NCBI GenBank assembly: GCA_030762175.1
Contig: CM060846.1
Span: forward strand, 237,954,512 to 238,018,511
Source of the DNA: Metallyticus violacea
Lineage: Eukaryota > Arthropoda > Insecta > Mantodea > Metallyticidae
DNA: 64,000 nucleotides
Direction of reading: 5' to 3'
The stretch's first letter is position 1, and each line of letters starts with the position of its first letter. The translations under genes were made by a program, and so were the position numbers. This document shows positions 14,091 to 25,184 of the stretch, piece by piece. A model generated the notes under the pieces. It was not told the DNA's origin, made no database searches, and was given only the letters and a program-made list of their open reading frames with translations.

Positions 14091-17000
14091 CATGTCTCTA
14101 GTGTCCAATCGCATATTGGAGCTAAATGTAAGGATGCTAATAAAACGAATGCTCATAGATGTAACAGTACTATCGTTTACCAAAAATGTAATTTTTTTTT
14201 ATTTCAGTGTCTCCTCAAATGAAGCTCCTAAACGTGCAACAATGACCAAACTCATGATGTAAATGGAGAACATTTTATTGTACTTAAAACACGAGTTATC
14301 ATAAAACGATAAGAAAGGAATGTGCACTCTTTAAGCCTCTTGAGAGCATGCGCAACATTTTTCCACAAAAGTTTCTGCACAAAAACTTTTCTTAGCTGTC
14401 AGTGTCGTTTATATGTAAATCATTAGGCAAATAGCATATCCCTGTATGTATTATGAACGCGCATGTAGGAAAGATGCTGACGAAGAGTGCTCACTCAGAG
14501 ATGACCATTTGAAGCACGGAAATTACCCTTTTTTCAGAAAAAAATATCAGCAAAAAGGAAATCAAATAGGATTAGATTGCGGGGGATGGAGAATATATAG
14601 TTATTTCTGTCTTGCTCAAGGATTGACTATGTGCCACTCCCCGTACTTGTGGACGTGCTTCTGAGCATAGGCGCACCCTTCTGTAATCTTTTGGGGAACC
14701 GCCCGTATGTAATCTTTTGGGGGATCGATCTCCTGTTGCACACGTCAGCGACATTAGCCAAAACACAAGCTTGTGTAAATGTTCATTCCGATGTAGCTTA
14801 AAACTAAATATGCCTACAATAATAAGCAGACAAATCAAAATAAAGTTACAAGTTTATGCTAAGTGGTACACAGAAATAAAGTATGTATTTGTTCAATAGC
14901 CCTACTATTAGATTTTATAAAAAAATCAATATACTAAAGAAGACTTACGAAAGAACATCAAAAAATCGAAGTCACTCAAATAAATAGAACCCTTTTAAGA
15001 AATTAAAAAAAATCCTCTGCAGAATTACCTATTATAACGAAAACCTGGTTAACGCCTGCGACCGTAATCCTTCTCTTCCGATGAACTGTTCGGCAATGCT
15101 ACCGAAATTCGACGAACTGGTAGTTTTGCTGGCAGTTTATAATACCAAATACATTAAGACGACTCTATCGCACTGATGATCTTAAGTAGTTTTCTTCAGT
15201 CTTCAAAGAATTTAAAATGATTTTTCAGCTGTACAAGTTTACACCGGAAAAGTTAAACAAGTCGTTCACATTTAGGGTGATCCGGAAGAATGTTGGGCCC
15301 CAGGTATAACTTTTCAGAAACTGTACCATCGAGGAAAAGTTATCTAGGGAGTTCTTTTCACCTTTGATTTCAGAAACTCCATCATCAATATTGTCTAAAA
15401 ATTGACAATGCCTGTAATGTCTGTAATTATGATAAACTGTTCAATTTTAACCAATAAATGAGAAGCAACACTTTAAAATCTAAAAGTAGACACTGAAGTG
15501 AAACATAATTATTTAAAAATACCTTGGACGGTACACTCTTTACGGTTGGCAAAGTTATAAGAAGTACTTCCAGAATCCAATCTTTTTTTAGGTATCCGTT
15601 GGCCTAGTAGCTGTGGTAATTGTAATTGAAGAGATTCAATATATTTTATGATTTCTTTCCAAGATGTGTCAAAGGTGTATCTCATATGTTAGAGGTATCT
15701 ACCATATGCTGAACCATAGAAAATTCGTCCTGAAAATTCAGTTTTTACCCCTGTAGCACAATGTTAACTTCATCGATGTGATAAAATATATAGCACAACA
15801 CATAATATTGAAACTGAAATTAAATGAGTGCGCTTGGAGACAAAAAAGCATATGCTCTAGAACCTATGACTGATGAATCTGTTTCTGACAGAATTTCAAG
15901 AAATTGAAACAATTGCTCATAATTGGAATGGAATGATGAGTAAGGAACTGCCCTTTGGATAGAATGATATCATGTTAACCGCATCATTTTTGGTAACTAC
16001 TTGAAGAATGAAATTCTTTTAGGCGGATTCCTCATAAACAAAAATCACACCTTATATAAAGTTTAGCATATCCCAGGTGCTAGAGATATTATTGACGCTG
16101 TCCTAAACAACAATATACAATTTTTTTTCCCGCTTAGCCTAGCCTGAAATATTCGCCAGCCATGTTTGAGGCACCATTGCCGCACTGACCTCTGATCTTA
16201 CTTATTTCTCCTCAAATCGTATAAGAACGTCAATGATCATGCAAAGTAGCGATAAGACACCTGTCTTGGATGTTTCTTAGAATCTTAAAATATATTCTTG
16301 TACTTCAAAATCGTCTGCGACTGTTGTGAAACACGACACCTGTTCCTGTACAGAAATATCGGAAGATTGTCAACCATTATGAAATAATATTTGGGCTGTT
16401 TCGGTAGAATTTTTACATATCTCAGTACGCAGCAACTCATAATTTCTATAGTTTCGTTACACATATCATGAAAATAACAATTTATATAAATCGCTATTTA
16501 TACAAAGTTTAAGTTCTGAACAGTCATCACTTCTAACTCGCAGTAGATTCACTTATTTACTCGTATCATTAGCGTGGCCGCGTAAGGTGAGGCTCTGTAT
16601 TACTCAATAACATTTAGAGACTATTATATTGAAAAGTGCCACCCTGATTTATATCACCTGTACCTTCTTTGGGGTGGATATCTGGCCCAGCACATTTACC
16701 CTGCATTTACATTAGTTACATCTAATACACATTCACCGTGGTATCTAAATTTTTTGTAAACCCGAAATTTCCCTAAAGATTTTTTCCAATTTTTAAAACG
16801 TATACGTTTATAAATATCAAGACATATTTGACACCAGGGTTTTAGAATAAGCTTACCAGTAGTATTTTCAACAAACAAATGCAATTTTATACTGCATTAA
16901 CCACGAGAAGAGTCTGCTAGTTCACTGGTCGGTCTATTGGCTTCTACACTTAGTTTACACTTAGATAAGCACTGTTATCTCCGCATTTTCCATTTTCGCT

Positions 17001-17600
17001 ACTGCTGTGAGTTACTATTTGGTTAATATAAATGGTTGGCACCACATTATCTGAATCACCAAATTTTGGTTTTTTAAATGATAAACCGATCCACGCTATA
17101 CATAAGTACTGTTACATTATCGTAACGTGATGGTGATTTAACAGTTCATAATACTGCAATGATAATCTCTGTGAGATATAAAAACTATCTGAACAATTAT
17201 TGCTGGATGGGAAACAAATTAACACTGTACTATTGGTGACAAAACATAACACACATTTCTGTCACCTCCGCTCTATTATATACAATGACATTGCCAAGCT
17301 GCAGTTAGTGGTTATAATGGTTTGACACCAATGAAAAAATCGTTTATACAAATCCTGTTCCGTCTAACAAAGGACTAGGACCAGATTCATAGTTAGTTTC
17401 TGTTAATGGAGATAAAGCGGATCAAAGACTCAAAGCAAAATTTGTCGTTACACTAACTCATTAAGCCAAGATTGAAAGGAAACTCTTTCAGTTCACACTT
17501 TCACACATTCAAAGATCACAAACTATAGCAGCGCATTATTGCTTGGGTGGAAGGGAGGCAGTCCATAATGAAGATAACCTTTATAAAATATTCCCTTCCG
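14091..17600. other. No gene recognised
   Basis: Frames near 14446, 14572 and 16696 have no recognisable motif. A short imperfect tandem duplication lies at 14682-14723, where TGTAATCTTTTGGGG occurs twice 26 bases apart. Otherwise nothing is visible. Confidence 0.4.
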
Positions 17601-17615
17601 GATAAAAGCGCATCA

Positions 17616-17638
17616 TAATGAATGAATGAATGAATGAA
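17616..17638. repeat. (GAAT)n microsatellite
   Basis: About five uninterrupted four-base units. Confidence 0.9.
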
Positions 17639-17939
17639 TATGTCAACAAAACATAGCTATAAATAAACACCTAAAGCCTGCAATATCTATGAGTATCATG
17701 ATGGCCTGCCCACTGGATTTGAACTCCCAAATGCGAGTCCTGAGCGTTACAGCCTGTCATTCCGCTCGGTAAACTTTTATAGGGTTCCTGCTTTCATTGA
17801 CAGGTTCAGGAACATTTAAAGCATTTGCAAACCTTTTACCTGCAAAGGAACATAGATTTTTAGTCTCTGATAGAGATTCTACAAATTGAGGAAACATTAT
17901 AGAATATTCAGCATTTTCGAAGTAATTGGGTATACCAAT

Positions 17940-18152
17940 ACGGGTGGCCAAATTTGCTTGCTTAAACACGAACTTGTCTGCCGTTCGAATTCTGCCAGAA
18001 CTGAGGTTTAGTCTAGGTTTTCATCAATGGCAACTGCCAACGAGATACTCTAAATCTCACACCTGAAATGCTTTCTTCCCAATTTATCCCTTCATTTCAT
18101 ATACTATCATTGCCCACTGCCTGTGATGCATACAATAGTAAAAGCAGTGGTT
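17940..18152 (+). mobile_element. Old copy of the main SINE (family 1)
   Basis: It follows the order of the intact SINEs: CGGGTGGCC head, CGAACTTGT, B-box-like GTTCGAATTC, GCCAGAAC, then the GGCAACTGCCA middle, the TTTATCCCTTCATTTCATA block and the CACTGCCTGTG block. Many differences show it is old. The 3' end (usually GTAGTAAAAACGGGCG) is degraded. Confidence 0.65.
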
Positions 18153-18663
18153 ACATACTAATCAAAAATACGCAATAAACGATCACTATGGAAAAAACAC
18201 AAATTAAAAAAGTTACTGAAGAAAGCAACCATACACCGAGAGAGGGAAGAGTAATGTTTGGAAGCAATAAACCAAACAGATATTCGTATACTTCAGGAAA
18301 GGCTCCTATAAAAGCGTAAAAAATAAATTTGCAAAATTTTTGCTACATATACTCAGTAATCATTCATTTTATGAATTCATATTACTGTGGTCATTGGACA
18401 ATAATATGCTGTAGAAGTATAGCGAGTCTATTGTGAACACTATTTCGTGCTGTGTTGAAGTTTGATACTATATAACATTGTTATACATTTTAATGTTATA
18501 CAACAATGTTATATATTTTTTATTATAAAGTGCATGTGAAAATTACATTTTGATTCCATCTGTAGAATAAATTCATATAAAATTTAACACAAAATTTTTA
18601 TTTGTTATTTTGTAAACAGAATAAACTTGGATTAACAGTTGATATAATTAAGTTGTGATCTAT

Positions 18664-18998
18664 TTATTGGCGTTGCTGGCTACAGCCTAGGAGGTCCCGG
18701 TTTCGATTGCGGGTATTTATTCGGAAACATTCTGAATTGGGATTGAAACGGTGTCCGCCAACCTCACAAGAACAATTGGAGAACAGTCTGTTGAAGAGGT
18801 GGCGTCCTTTGATGGCGACTGGCGGGGTGCTGGCATGGTGATCATTTACCCCACAGATAGTATCATTCTGGTGCTCCAGTTCCGAGAGGCAACGGAGAAA
18901 GCCGAATGCAGTAGTCCCGAACAGCAGCGGAAAAAGCGGCATTGCAGCCACAACCAAAATGAAAAAGGCATACGTTTGTAACAAAATAAGTTATACGT

Positions 18999-19051
<53 letters not shown>

Positions 19052-19052
19052 T
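18664..19052 (+). mobile_element. SINE-like retroposon with (ATT)n tail
   Basis: It begins with a tRNA-like segment (TGGCTACAGCCTAGG, then B-box-like CGGTTTCGATTGCGGG) and ends in an (ATT)n tail from 19001. Its last 90 bases before the tail (GCCGAATGCAGTAG, CAGCAGCGGAAA, GCAGCCACAACCAAAATGA) are repeated imperfectly at 19070-19133, where the second copy also ends in a trinucleotide tail. The short open frames overlapping here on both strands are explained by this repeat. Confidence 0.55.
19001..19052. repeat. (ATT)n microsatellite
   Basis: About 17 uninterrupted ATT units at the tail of a SINE-like element. Confidence 0.97.
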
Positions 19053-19059
19053 TGTTAAG

Positions 19060-19156
19060 CCTTAAAAGCCGAATGCCGCAGTCCAGTCCAGAGCGGCAGC
19101 GGAAGAATACGGACTGCAACCGCACCAAAATGATAGTGCATATCTTTTTAGCACTT
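19060..19156 (+). repeat. Second partial copy of the (ATT)n-tailed SINE-like unit
   Basis: Contains GCCGAATGCCGCAGTCC, GAGCGGCAGCGGAAGAA and CTGCAACCGCACCAAAATGA, matching the 3' part of the unit just upstream, and is again followed by a trinucleotide repeat. Confidence 0.6.
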
Positions 19157-19158
19157 AT

Positions 19159-19217
<59 letters not shown>
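19157..19217. repeat. (AAT)n microsatellite
   Basis: About 20 AAT units following the partial SINE-like copy. Confidence 0.97.
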
Positions 19218-19220
<3 letters not shown>

Positions 19221-19246
19221 TATTTTATATTAATTATATATTAATA

Positions 19247-19252
<6 letters not shown>

Positions 19253-19320
<68 letters not shown>
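19253..19320. repeat. (ATT)n microsatellite
   Basis: About 22 ATT units. Together with the (AAT)n tract 36 bases upstream it can fold into a hairpin. Confidence 0.97.
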
Positions 19321-19884
19321 GCTCTTTTAGTCTAACCTAAAATTGCAACCTATGACACTTTTAATTCCATGTATTTTTGCATTTTTTAAACCTAATCTAA
19401 CCTAATCTCTGCATTGTCCTTCCTACAAAGTAACATCTGTAAAAAGTAACATTTATTCTATTAAGAACACTGTAGACAAATTATGATTACAAGAGAGGAA
19501 AAAATAAACAAAAAAGAGAAAGAAAAAAGAGAGAAAATATGAGCTCTAAGGGATTGAACCATTACCTTCTCATCATTAATATGACACTTAAACCTGCTGT
19601 GCTAACATGCAGATATGTGGATGTGCTCGTGTAGCTAATTATTCACCATCTGTTAAGGTCAACTATAGCTTAGCTTCCTCCTCTGCCACTTGAGACTGAA
19701 GCACCAGGGCGATCTCTTTATGGATTACTTACTCTCCTGCAGTGCTGCTCTCTAACAGTGAAGTTGTGAGAGGCAGGCTGAGAACACAGCAGTTTCAGGG
19801 TCTGGCCTTGGCTGTTTAAGGGCTGTAGTTCCAAGGAAGGAAATATGATTAATTTCAGAAACAAACTAATTTTTTTTTTAATTT

Positions 19885-20155
19885 ACACTCAAAACAGACA
19901 TCCTCAAAAGTACTATTTGCTCCTACAATCATATAAGTTATTTTTATTGTCCCACAAAATTACTTATTGTCACTGATGATTTTTTAATAGTTTACTATTC
20001 AATAATATACACTCAAAACATCAAGCTGAAGTGGAAAATAAGCTGACATCATCAAAAATACTATTTGCTACTACAATTATGTAAGTTATTTTTAATGTTC
20101 CACAAAATTCATCATTGTCACTGATGATTTTTTAACAGTTTACTATTCAACTGTA
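19885..20155. repeat. Two-unit tandem duplication, period about 148 bp
   Basis: The blocks ACACTCAAAAC, TACTATTTGCT, TATAAGTTATTTTTA (TGTAAGTTATTTTTA in unit 2), TCCCACAAAATT (TTCCACAAAATT in unit 2) and TTGTCACTGATGATTTTTTAA occur in the same order in both units. From the second block on, they are 148 bases apart. The first block is only 124 bases apart, so the right unit has about 24 extra bases near its start. Confidence 0.85.
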
Positions 20156-20394
20156 TATTATAACTTGATGCAATATCAGCTAATGCTCCATGGCAATTAC
20201 TGGGCAATAGTGTTTGTGCATTATTAATGGTGAAAAACAATTACCTACTAATAATTCAATGAGAAACAAAATGAAACCTTAATTTGTATTCTTTTAGCAT
20301 ATCAGCAATAATAAATGATTCCAAAGTAGATTTTTATATTGAATTCAAAATATAGGTTGCTCTTCTTCATAATACACATTTTTTTTTTTTGTGG

Positions 20395-20805
20395 TGCCAA
20401 GGTTGGATGTGAAATAAGTGCATTTATGTTTTTCTTCTGTATTTAGTATTTGGAATACCTTGCTTAAGTGCTCAACAGCAATCAGCACTCTATTGTCCCT
20501 GCTACTTCAATTTCATGACAGGAATATCTTGGTGAAAATGCTCCATTTGTTCACCATTGATGGCACCAAGGTTGTCAGGGAAGAAATATAGTTGGGAAAT
20601 GAAGAAATGCATTTTGAGGAACATATTACATTCCATATTTTTGAATGTTTCTATTAGTTCATCCATGGTTTCATCATAGTTTAAAGCTGTATTATTTCGA
20701 AAACATTTTGCGGAACACTCCTGAATGATTTTGCACTGATTTTTCTCCTTGTCTTAATGGCTCTTCAAACTTCATCTTCAGTTAAAGCTGTTTATTTCTG
20801 GTCCA
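20395..20805 (-). pseudogene. Decayed copy of a conserved arthropod ORF (FHQDI family)
   Basis: The minus strand, read through stops, gives ETFKNMECNMFLKMHFF, then FFPDNLGAINGEQMEHFHQ (about 20526-20592), then ADCC.ALKQGIPNTKYRRK. From memory this matches, block by block, the C-terminal part of an uncharacterised protein found in many copies across arthropods and cnidarians (GCNMSLKIHFL, FFPENLGAVSDEHGERFHQDI, LADYCWTLKRD.P...YRRKS). The function of that family is unknown to me; its copy number suggests it travels with a transposable element. This copy has at least four stop codons (for example after VMKLK and after QGQ), so it is dead. Confidence 0.65.
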
Positions 20806-21229
20806 TTTCTACTTTATGTATGATTTTTCTTGCTCATATGATCCATTTGCACAGTAACAACAAAATTTAGTCTAGCTAAGTTGAAAAATATTAACAACAA
20901 GGTTAATTTCACACTATAACATTGACAGTTCTATTTATCAAAATGACTTTTCACCAACAGGATTTCCATGCTTTTATGTTCTTCTTTCAGGTTAGTTTCA
21001 TGAACTAATGGTTCAGAAGTAATGGTTTCCATTGTAAAAAAAGGACAACCGTTGCATTATGAGGTCAGTTGTTTTACGTTAATGATTAAGTATGTCTATT
21101 GTAGCACAAACATTGTTACAGTAAACTTAATAACTTCCTTCAGGATATAAATATACAAATTCTTCCTGGTAGTTTGAAAGAAATACATTTAAATCTGTTG
21201 CTGAAGAAGATTATATTCTTTTAGTCTAG

Positions 21230-21340
21230 AGCGCAAAAAATTGGCCTGTTTTATTCACAGTTGCAAAGCCTGAACAAGGGCATTTAAATTACCATGTTCC
21301 AACAGATGAGAATGGTAAGAGGAGATACTTGCCACCGAAG
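21230..21340 (+). CDS. Possible internal exon, unrecognised
   Basis: A 37-codon open segment bounded by a pyrimidine-rich acceptor (TTATATTCTTTTAGTCTAG) and a donor AAG|GTGGGT. It encodes SAKNWPVLFTVAKPEQG, then HLNYHVPTDENGKRRYLPPK, with charge and proline content unlike the surrounding AT-rich DNA. Phase is 0 at both ends. A second possible donor (AATG|GTAAGA) lies inside at 21313. I found no partner exons and no family, so this may be a chance frame. It lies on the opposite strand from, and downstream of, the thioredoxin gene. Confidence 0.3.
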
Positions 21341-23700
21341 GTGGGTCATTTTCATCTTATTTTGAAATTTAGTAGGTGTTGCTCACATATTTGCAGTTAA
21401 GTGAGCTGGAAGACATAGTATAGTTATTATTGTGAGAGACATAGTATAGTTCTTATTGTGATGTAAAGATTTCATAGCAGTTCAAAATGTGTGTTTGAAT
21501 TTACTGCATAACTTTAATATACAGAATACAGAAGAACAGTTTGATAATTAGTCTTTTGGTTCATGCCAAAAATAAGTTTGGCAAAAGCTGTATATTGAAA
21601 ACTATTTGCCCCCATTCTACTGAGGCCCAAATAGATTAGTAGAGGGACTCAGCTCTTATCTTGACTCCCCATTTCATAGCCAAAATATAGTTTGTGGTAT
21701 ATTTTTGAAGCAAGAAAGCTCAACATTGCTATTGAGCTTTAAATATAAATTTTCCAAAGACATTAAAGTAGCTATCTAGTTATTTTTACATTCTTCATTG
21801 ACATATTTACCTATTATCTAACATCATATACCTATATGATACTATAAATCACTAGATAAAAAAATATAATGTTACACAATGCATGCATTGCAAATTTATT
21901 GCAATGCTGGCATTTATATGATGCAATATGCTGCTTGATAAGTCTGAGTGCCATTTTCTGGTGTATGTTAATGGTAAAACAAGTTATCTTGGAGTAGAAA
22001 ATATTTTCAGATCCACATTTGAGCATGTTTATACAAATACACACTCAAATATATACAACACATATGAATGTAAATAGGTATATATTATATATATATGCAA
22101 GTGTCTGGTGGTGTAAAGAATATGAATTTTTATTCAGCATGTTGCAACATAAAAAGTTAAAAAGGTGAATCAAAGGAAAAAAAGGGCAATAGAAAAATTC
22201 CAATCATATATTTGAGTTCAGCAAAGGGTTCTACTGGCATCTCCCTTTCTCTGTAGAGTGCCAAAAATCGTTGACCAGTAATAAGAGTTTGAAAATCTTA
22301 TCTGATTATCTTTGCAAAATCAACATGTACTGTATAATAAGTGCTTTTATTTGTTGTTTAGTCCTTAGGAAAAATCATATAATACCTAGGTACTAATATA
22401 GAAACATATGTTGTTCTCTTTTGTTATTTTATGCCTAATAAATTAACTGTTCTGAAACTGAGTACCCCTTTTAGTTATAAAGTAAGATTTTAAACAGATG
22501 ATAATTAATTAAATATGGTAGTGACTAACAATAATTGTTATAACCTAGTATTCCCTTCAATATGAATGATCTTAAAATTGGGCCTGATGTTTCATAGGTA
22601 CCATATTAGGTTAATTATTGATGTTTAATAATGTGTCTCAAAGACTAACTGAAATTACAAGCCATTGCCATGAATCACTTTCTGAACTTAATCTAAACAT
22701 ATGCTATAACTTTAACTATGCTTTCTTCAGAGCTTGGATACTAAGCAATATGTTTTTATAAAAATTATATGATCACATTTAGGTTTGTGTACTAAATGGG
22801 ACTGGGAATACTGAAAATTGTCACATTGATATCACAGTCATAATATTAGGACACTTTTCTATTTCTTTTCATAATTACTAAAGATGTACTGACAATATCT
22901 TTTTTTATTTTACATTTCTTCTCTGTAACAAAAGTCCATGATACTCTTAAGACTATCAATTTCATAATTTTTCTTTTACCTAAAAATAGAATTACAGAAG
23001 TACTGTAAAGTAATAATAATAGTAAATTTTGATTTAAACAGACTTGATTTTCAGAACTTACTAAGTATATGAACTTATACTGGAAATAGCATTTAAGATT
23101 CATTCCATGAAAAACCAACAAACCTAGAAAAGAAGTTAAACATGCCCATTTCAAATGAACATGAAATGGTACATATATGATCAGTAAAAAGAAAATATTT
23201 TGTGGTAAATGATATTTTAAATTTAATCATTTAATTCTAAATAAGAATAATAAACAGGAATATTTGTACTTCCAAATATATGTACATTATTACATTTTTA
23301 TGAAATAATGTTACAATATAGACATGATAGATGTATAAGTATTTATATATTATTAGCATTTTTGTTCTAAGTAGTGTATGTATAAATAAATAGTTTTATA
23401 AATTAAACCATATATTTATTAATTGCCAAACTTTAAGAAATTTAGCAAATGATTTTTAATAATATGTGCTGTTTTATTAAATTAAATCTCACTAATTATC
23501 ACAATTTTATTTCAGTCAACAATTAATTTGAATCTTCCAATACTTAATTTTTAGGCAAAGACAAACTGCATTGCCCTTGTCAAAATTTGTGGCACAACTA
23601 AATGTCTAGTATGTTACAAAGTACGGTAAACTTTTTTATGAACTTATTACTTTTTAAATTTTTGTTCACTTGGAAAGTTCATTAACTCCTCAAAGAATAC
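21341..23700. other. AT-rich stretch, no gene recognised
   Basis: Short frames on both strands without motifs. A small duplication of GACATAGTATAGTT occurs at about 21413-21454. Nothing else was recognised. Confidence 0.4.
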
Positions 23701-23727
23701 CAAAAAAAAAAAAAAAAAAAAAAAAAA
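23701..23727. repeat. Poly(A) tract
   Basis: About 26 consecutive A. It could be the remnant tail of a retroposed sequence, but nothing upstream is recognisable. Confidence 0.9.
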
Positions 23728-23987
23728 TAGCTATTTAAAATTATTAGGGAGACTGTGTTTGGAAAGTGAACTTTTGCAGAGTTGACTTCATTAAGGGTAG
23801 AGCCTTGGTATTGGCTCTCATATTATGCAGAAAATGAAACAGTAAAGTGAGGGTAAGTATCTTCTTCCTTCATGGCCTATAACCTTTAGTGGGGCCTTAG
23901 TCTCCTTCACATTGATTCACTTATCTCACTATTATCATCTATTTTGGGTAATAAGCAGTCATAATTTTAGAGAAGTTATAATACAAC

Positions 23988-24061
23988 TTTCTTCTTCTTC
24001 TTCTTCTTCTTCTTCTTCTTCTTCTTCTTCTTCTACTAATTATTATTATTATTGTTGTTGT
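23988..24061. repeat. Compound (TTC)n(ATT)n(GTT)n microsatellite
   Basis: About 15 TTC units, then ATT and GTT units, lying just beyond the poly(T) side of the SINE at 24073. Confidence 0.95.
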
Positions 24062-24072
24062 TTTACTAAAAC

Positions 24073-24365
24073 ATTTTCTTTTTCTTTGAGTAGAGTTTAA
24101 CGCCCGTTTTTACTACTGAGGCACCACAGGCGGTGGACACTGATGATACATGAAATGAAATGATAAATTGGTAAAGGATATTTTTTTTTAAGGAGGGGAG
24201 CATTCCAGGCCTAAGTTTAGGGTACCTCCCCGGCATTTGCCAATTATGAGACTGAAGAAAACCTGGAAAAAACCTCAGTCAGAGAGGACGATCCTGCTGG
24301 GATTCGAACCCCAGACCTCCCGCTCACGAGTCCGCGCCTTAATGACCTCGGTCACCCATGGCGGT
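24073..24365 (-). mobile_element. Main SINE (family 1), full length
   Basis: On the minus strand it starts CCGCCATGGGTGACCGAGG, with tRNA-like A-box context, then the B box GGTTCGAATCCC and GTCCTCTCTGACTGAGG, the middle GGCAAATGCCGGGGAGGTACC, and the 3' end GGCACTTCAG-type block with GTAGTAAAAACGGGCGTTAA and an A-rich tail. It is one of the best-preserved copies here. A clear target-site duplication was not identified. Confidence 0.9.
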
Positions 24366-25049
24366 AATACTCGCATATTTCTTGAAGATTCCACTTTCCC
24401 TGTTACATTATATGATGGAAAATGGTACCTGCATTGTGTATGGGGTGTAAAAGTTTAAAATCATGTTTTCTCATCCACATTGACAAGTAAAATCACTTCT
24501 GTTTTCTTATAAGGAGGTAAATTTAATCTTTCATGTATTATAAACCCCGCTTTTAATCACAATCACTTTCAAATTTGGTTACTTTCTAATTATGAACAAC
24601 ATATGAATAACAATGAAGGAAGGCATTTAAAAACTGAAGCCAAATATATAATGCTTCTTTACTTTTATTATATTAAGACTTATTACTATCATTATTAACA
24701 GCTTATTCACTGAAATTTTATATACAATTTCTGTTTGAAATTTTATGGTTGTTATTATGACTTTCAAACTATCCCTAAAGTACATCTAATTAACCACTGC
24801 TTCTACTCGATTGAAGATTTCTTTGTAAATGATAATAAAAAAATAACTATTTCATGGCTACAATACGTCCTAGCACTGTGAGAATGACTATGTATTTCAT
24901 CTTTCTACTTACCTTAATATTATTGTATACACTTAATTGTATTATGTGTTTTACTTTTTATATTGTTGAATATAATTCAGCATTTTATTCAGATATATTC
25001 AACATCAATTGTACTGCTACGTATTATAACGATCAACTGGATCAATAAG

Positions 25050-25106
<57 letters not shown>

Positions 25107-25107
25107 T

Positions 25108-25151
<44 letters not shown>

Positions 25152-25184
25152 TTACTACTACTACTACTCCAACTACTACTACTA
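25050..25184. repeat. (ACT)n microsatellite
   Basis: About 45 ACT units with a few ATT and one CCA interruption. In one plus frame it codes for poly-Leu; this is not evidence of a gene. Confidence 0.97.

Noticed and set aside
18959..19330. Plus-strand frame rich in Ile
   Set aside because: Made almost entirely of ATT/AAT microsatellites and a SINE-like fragment.
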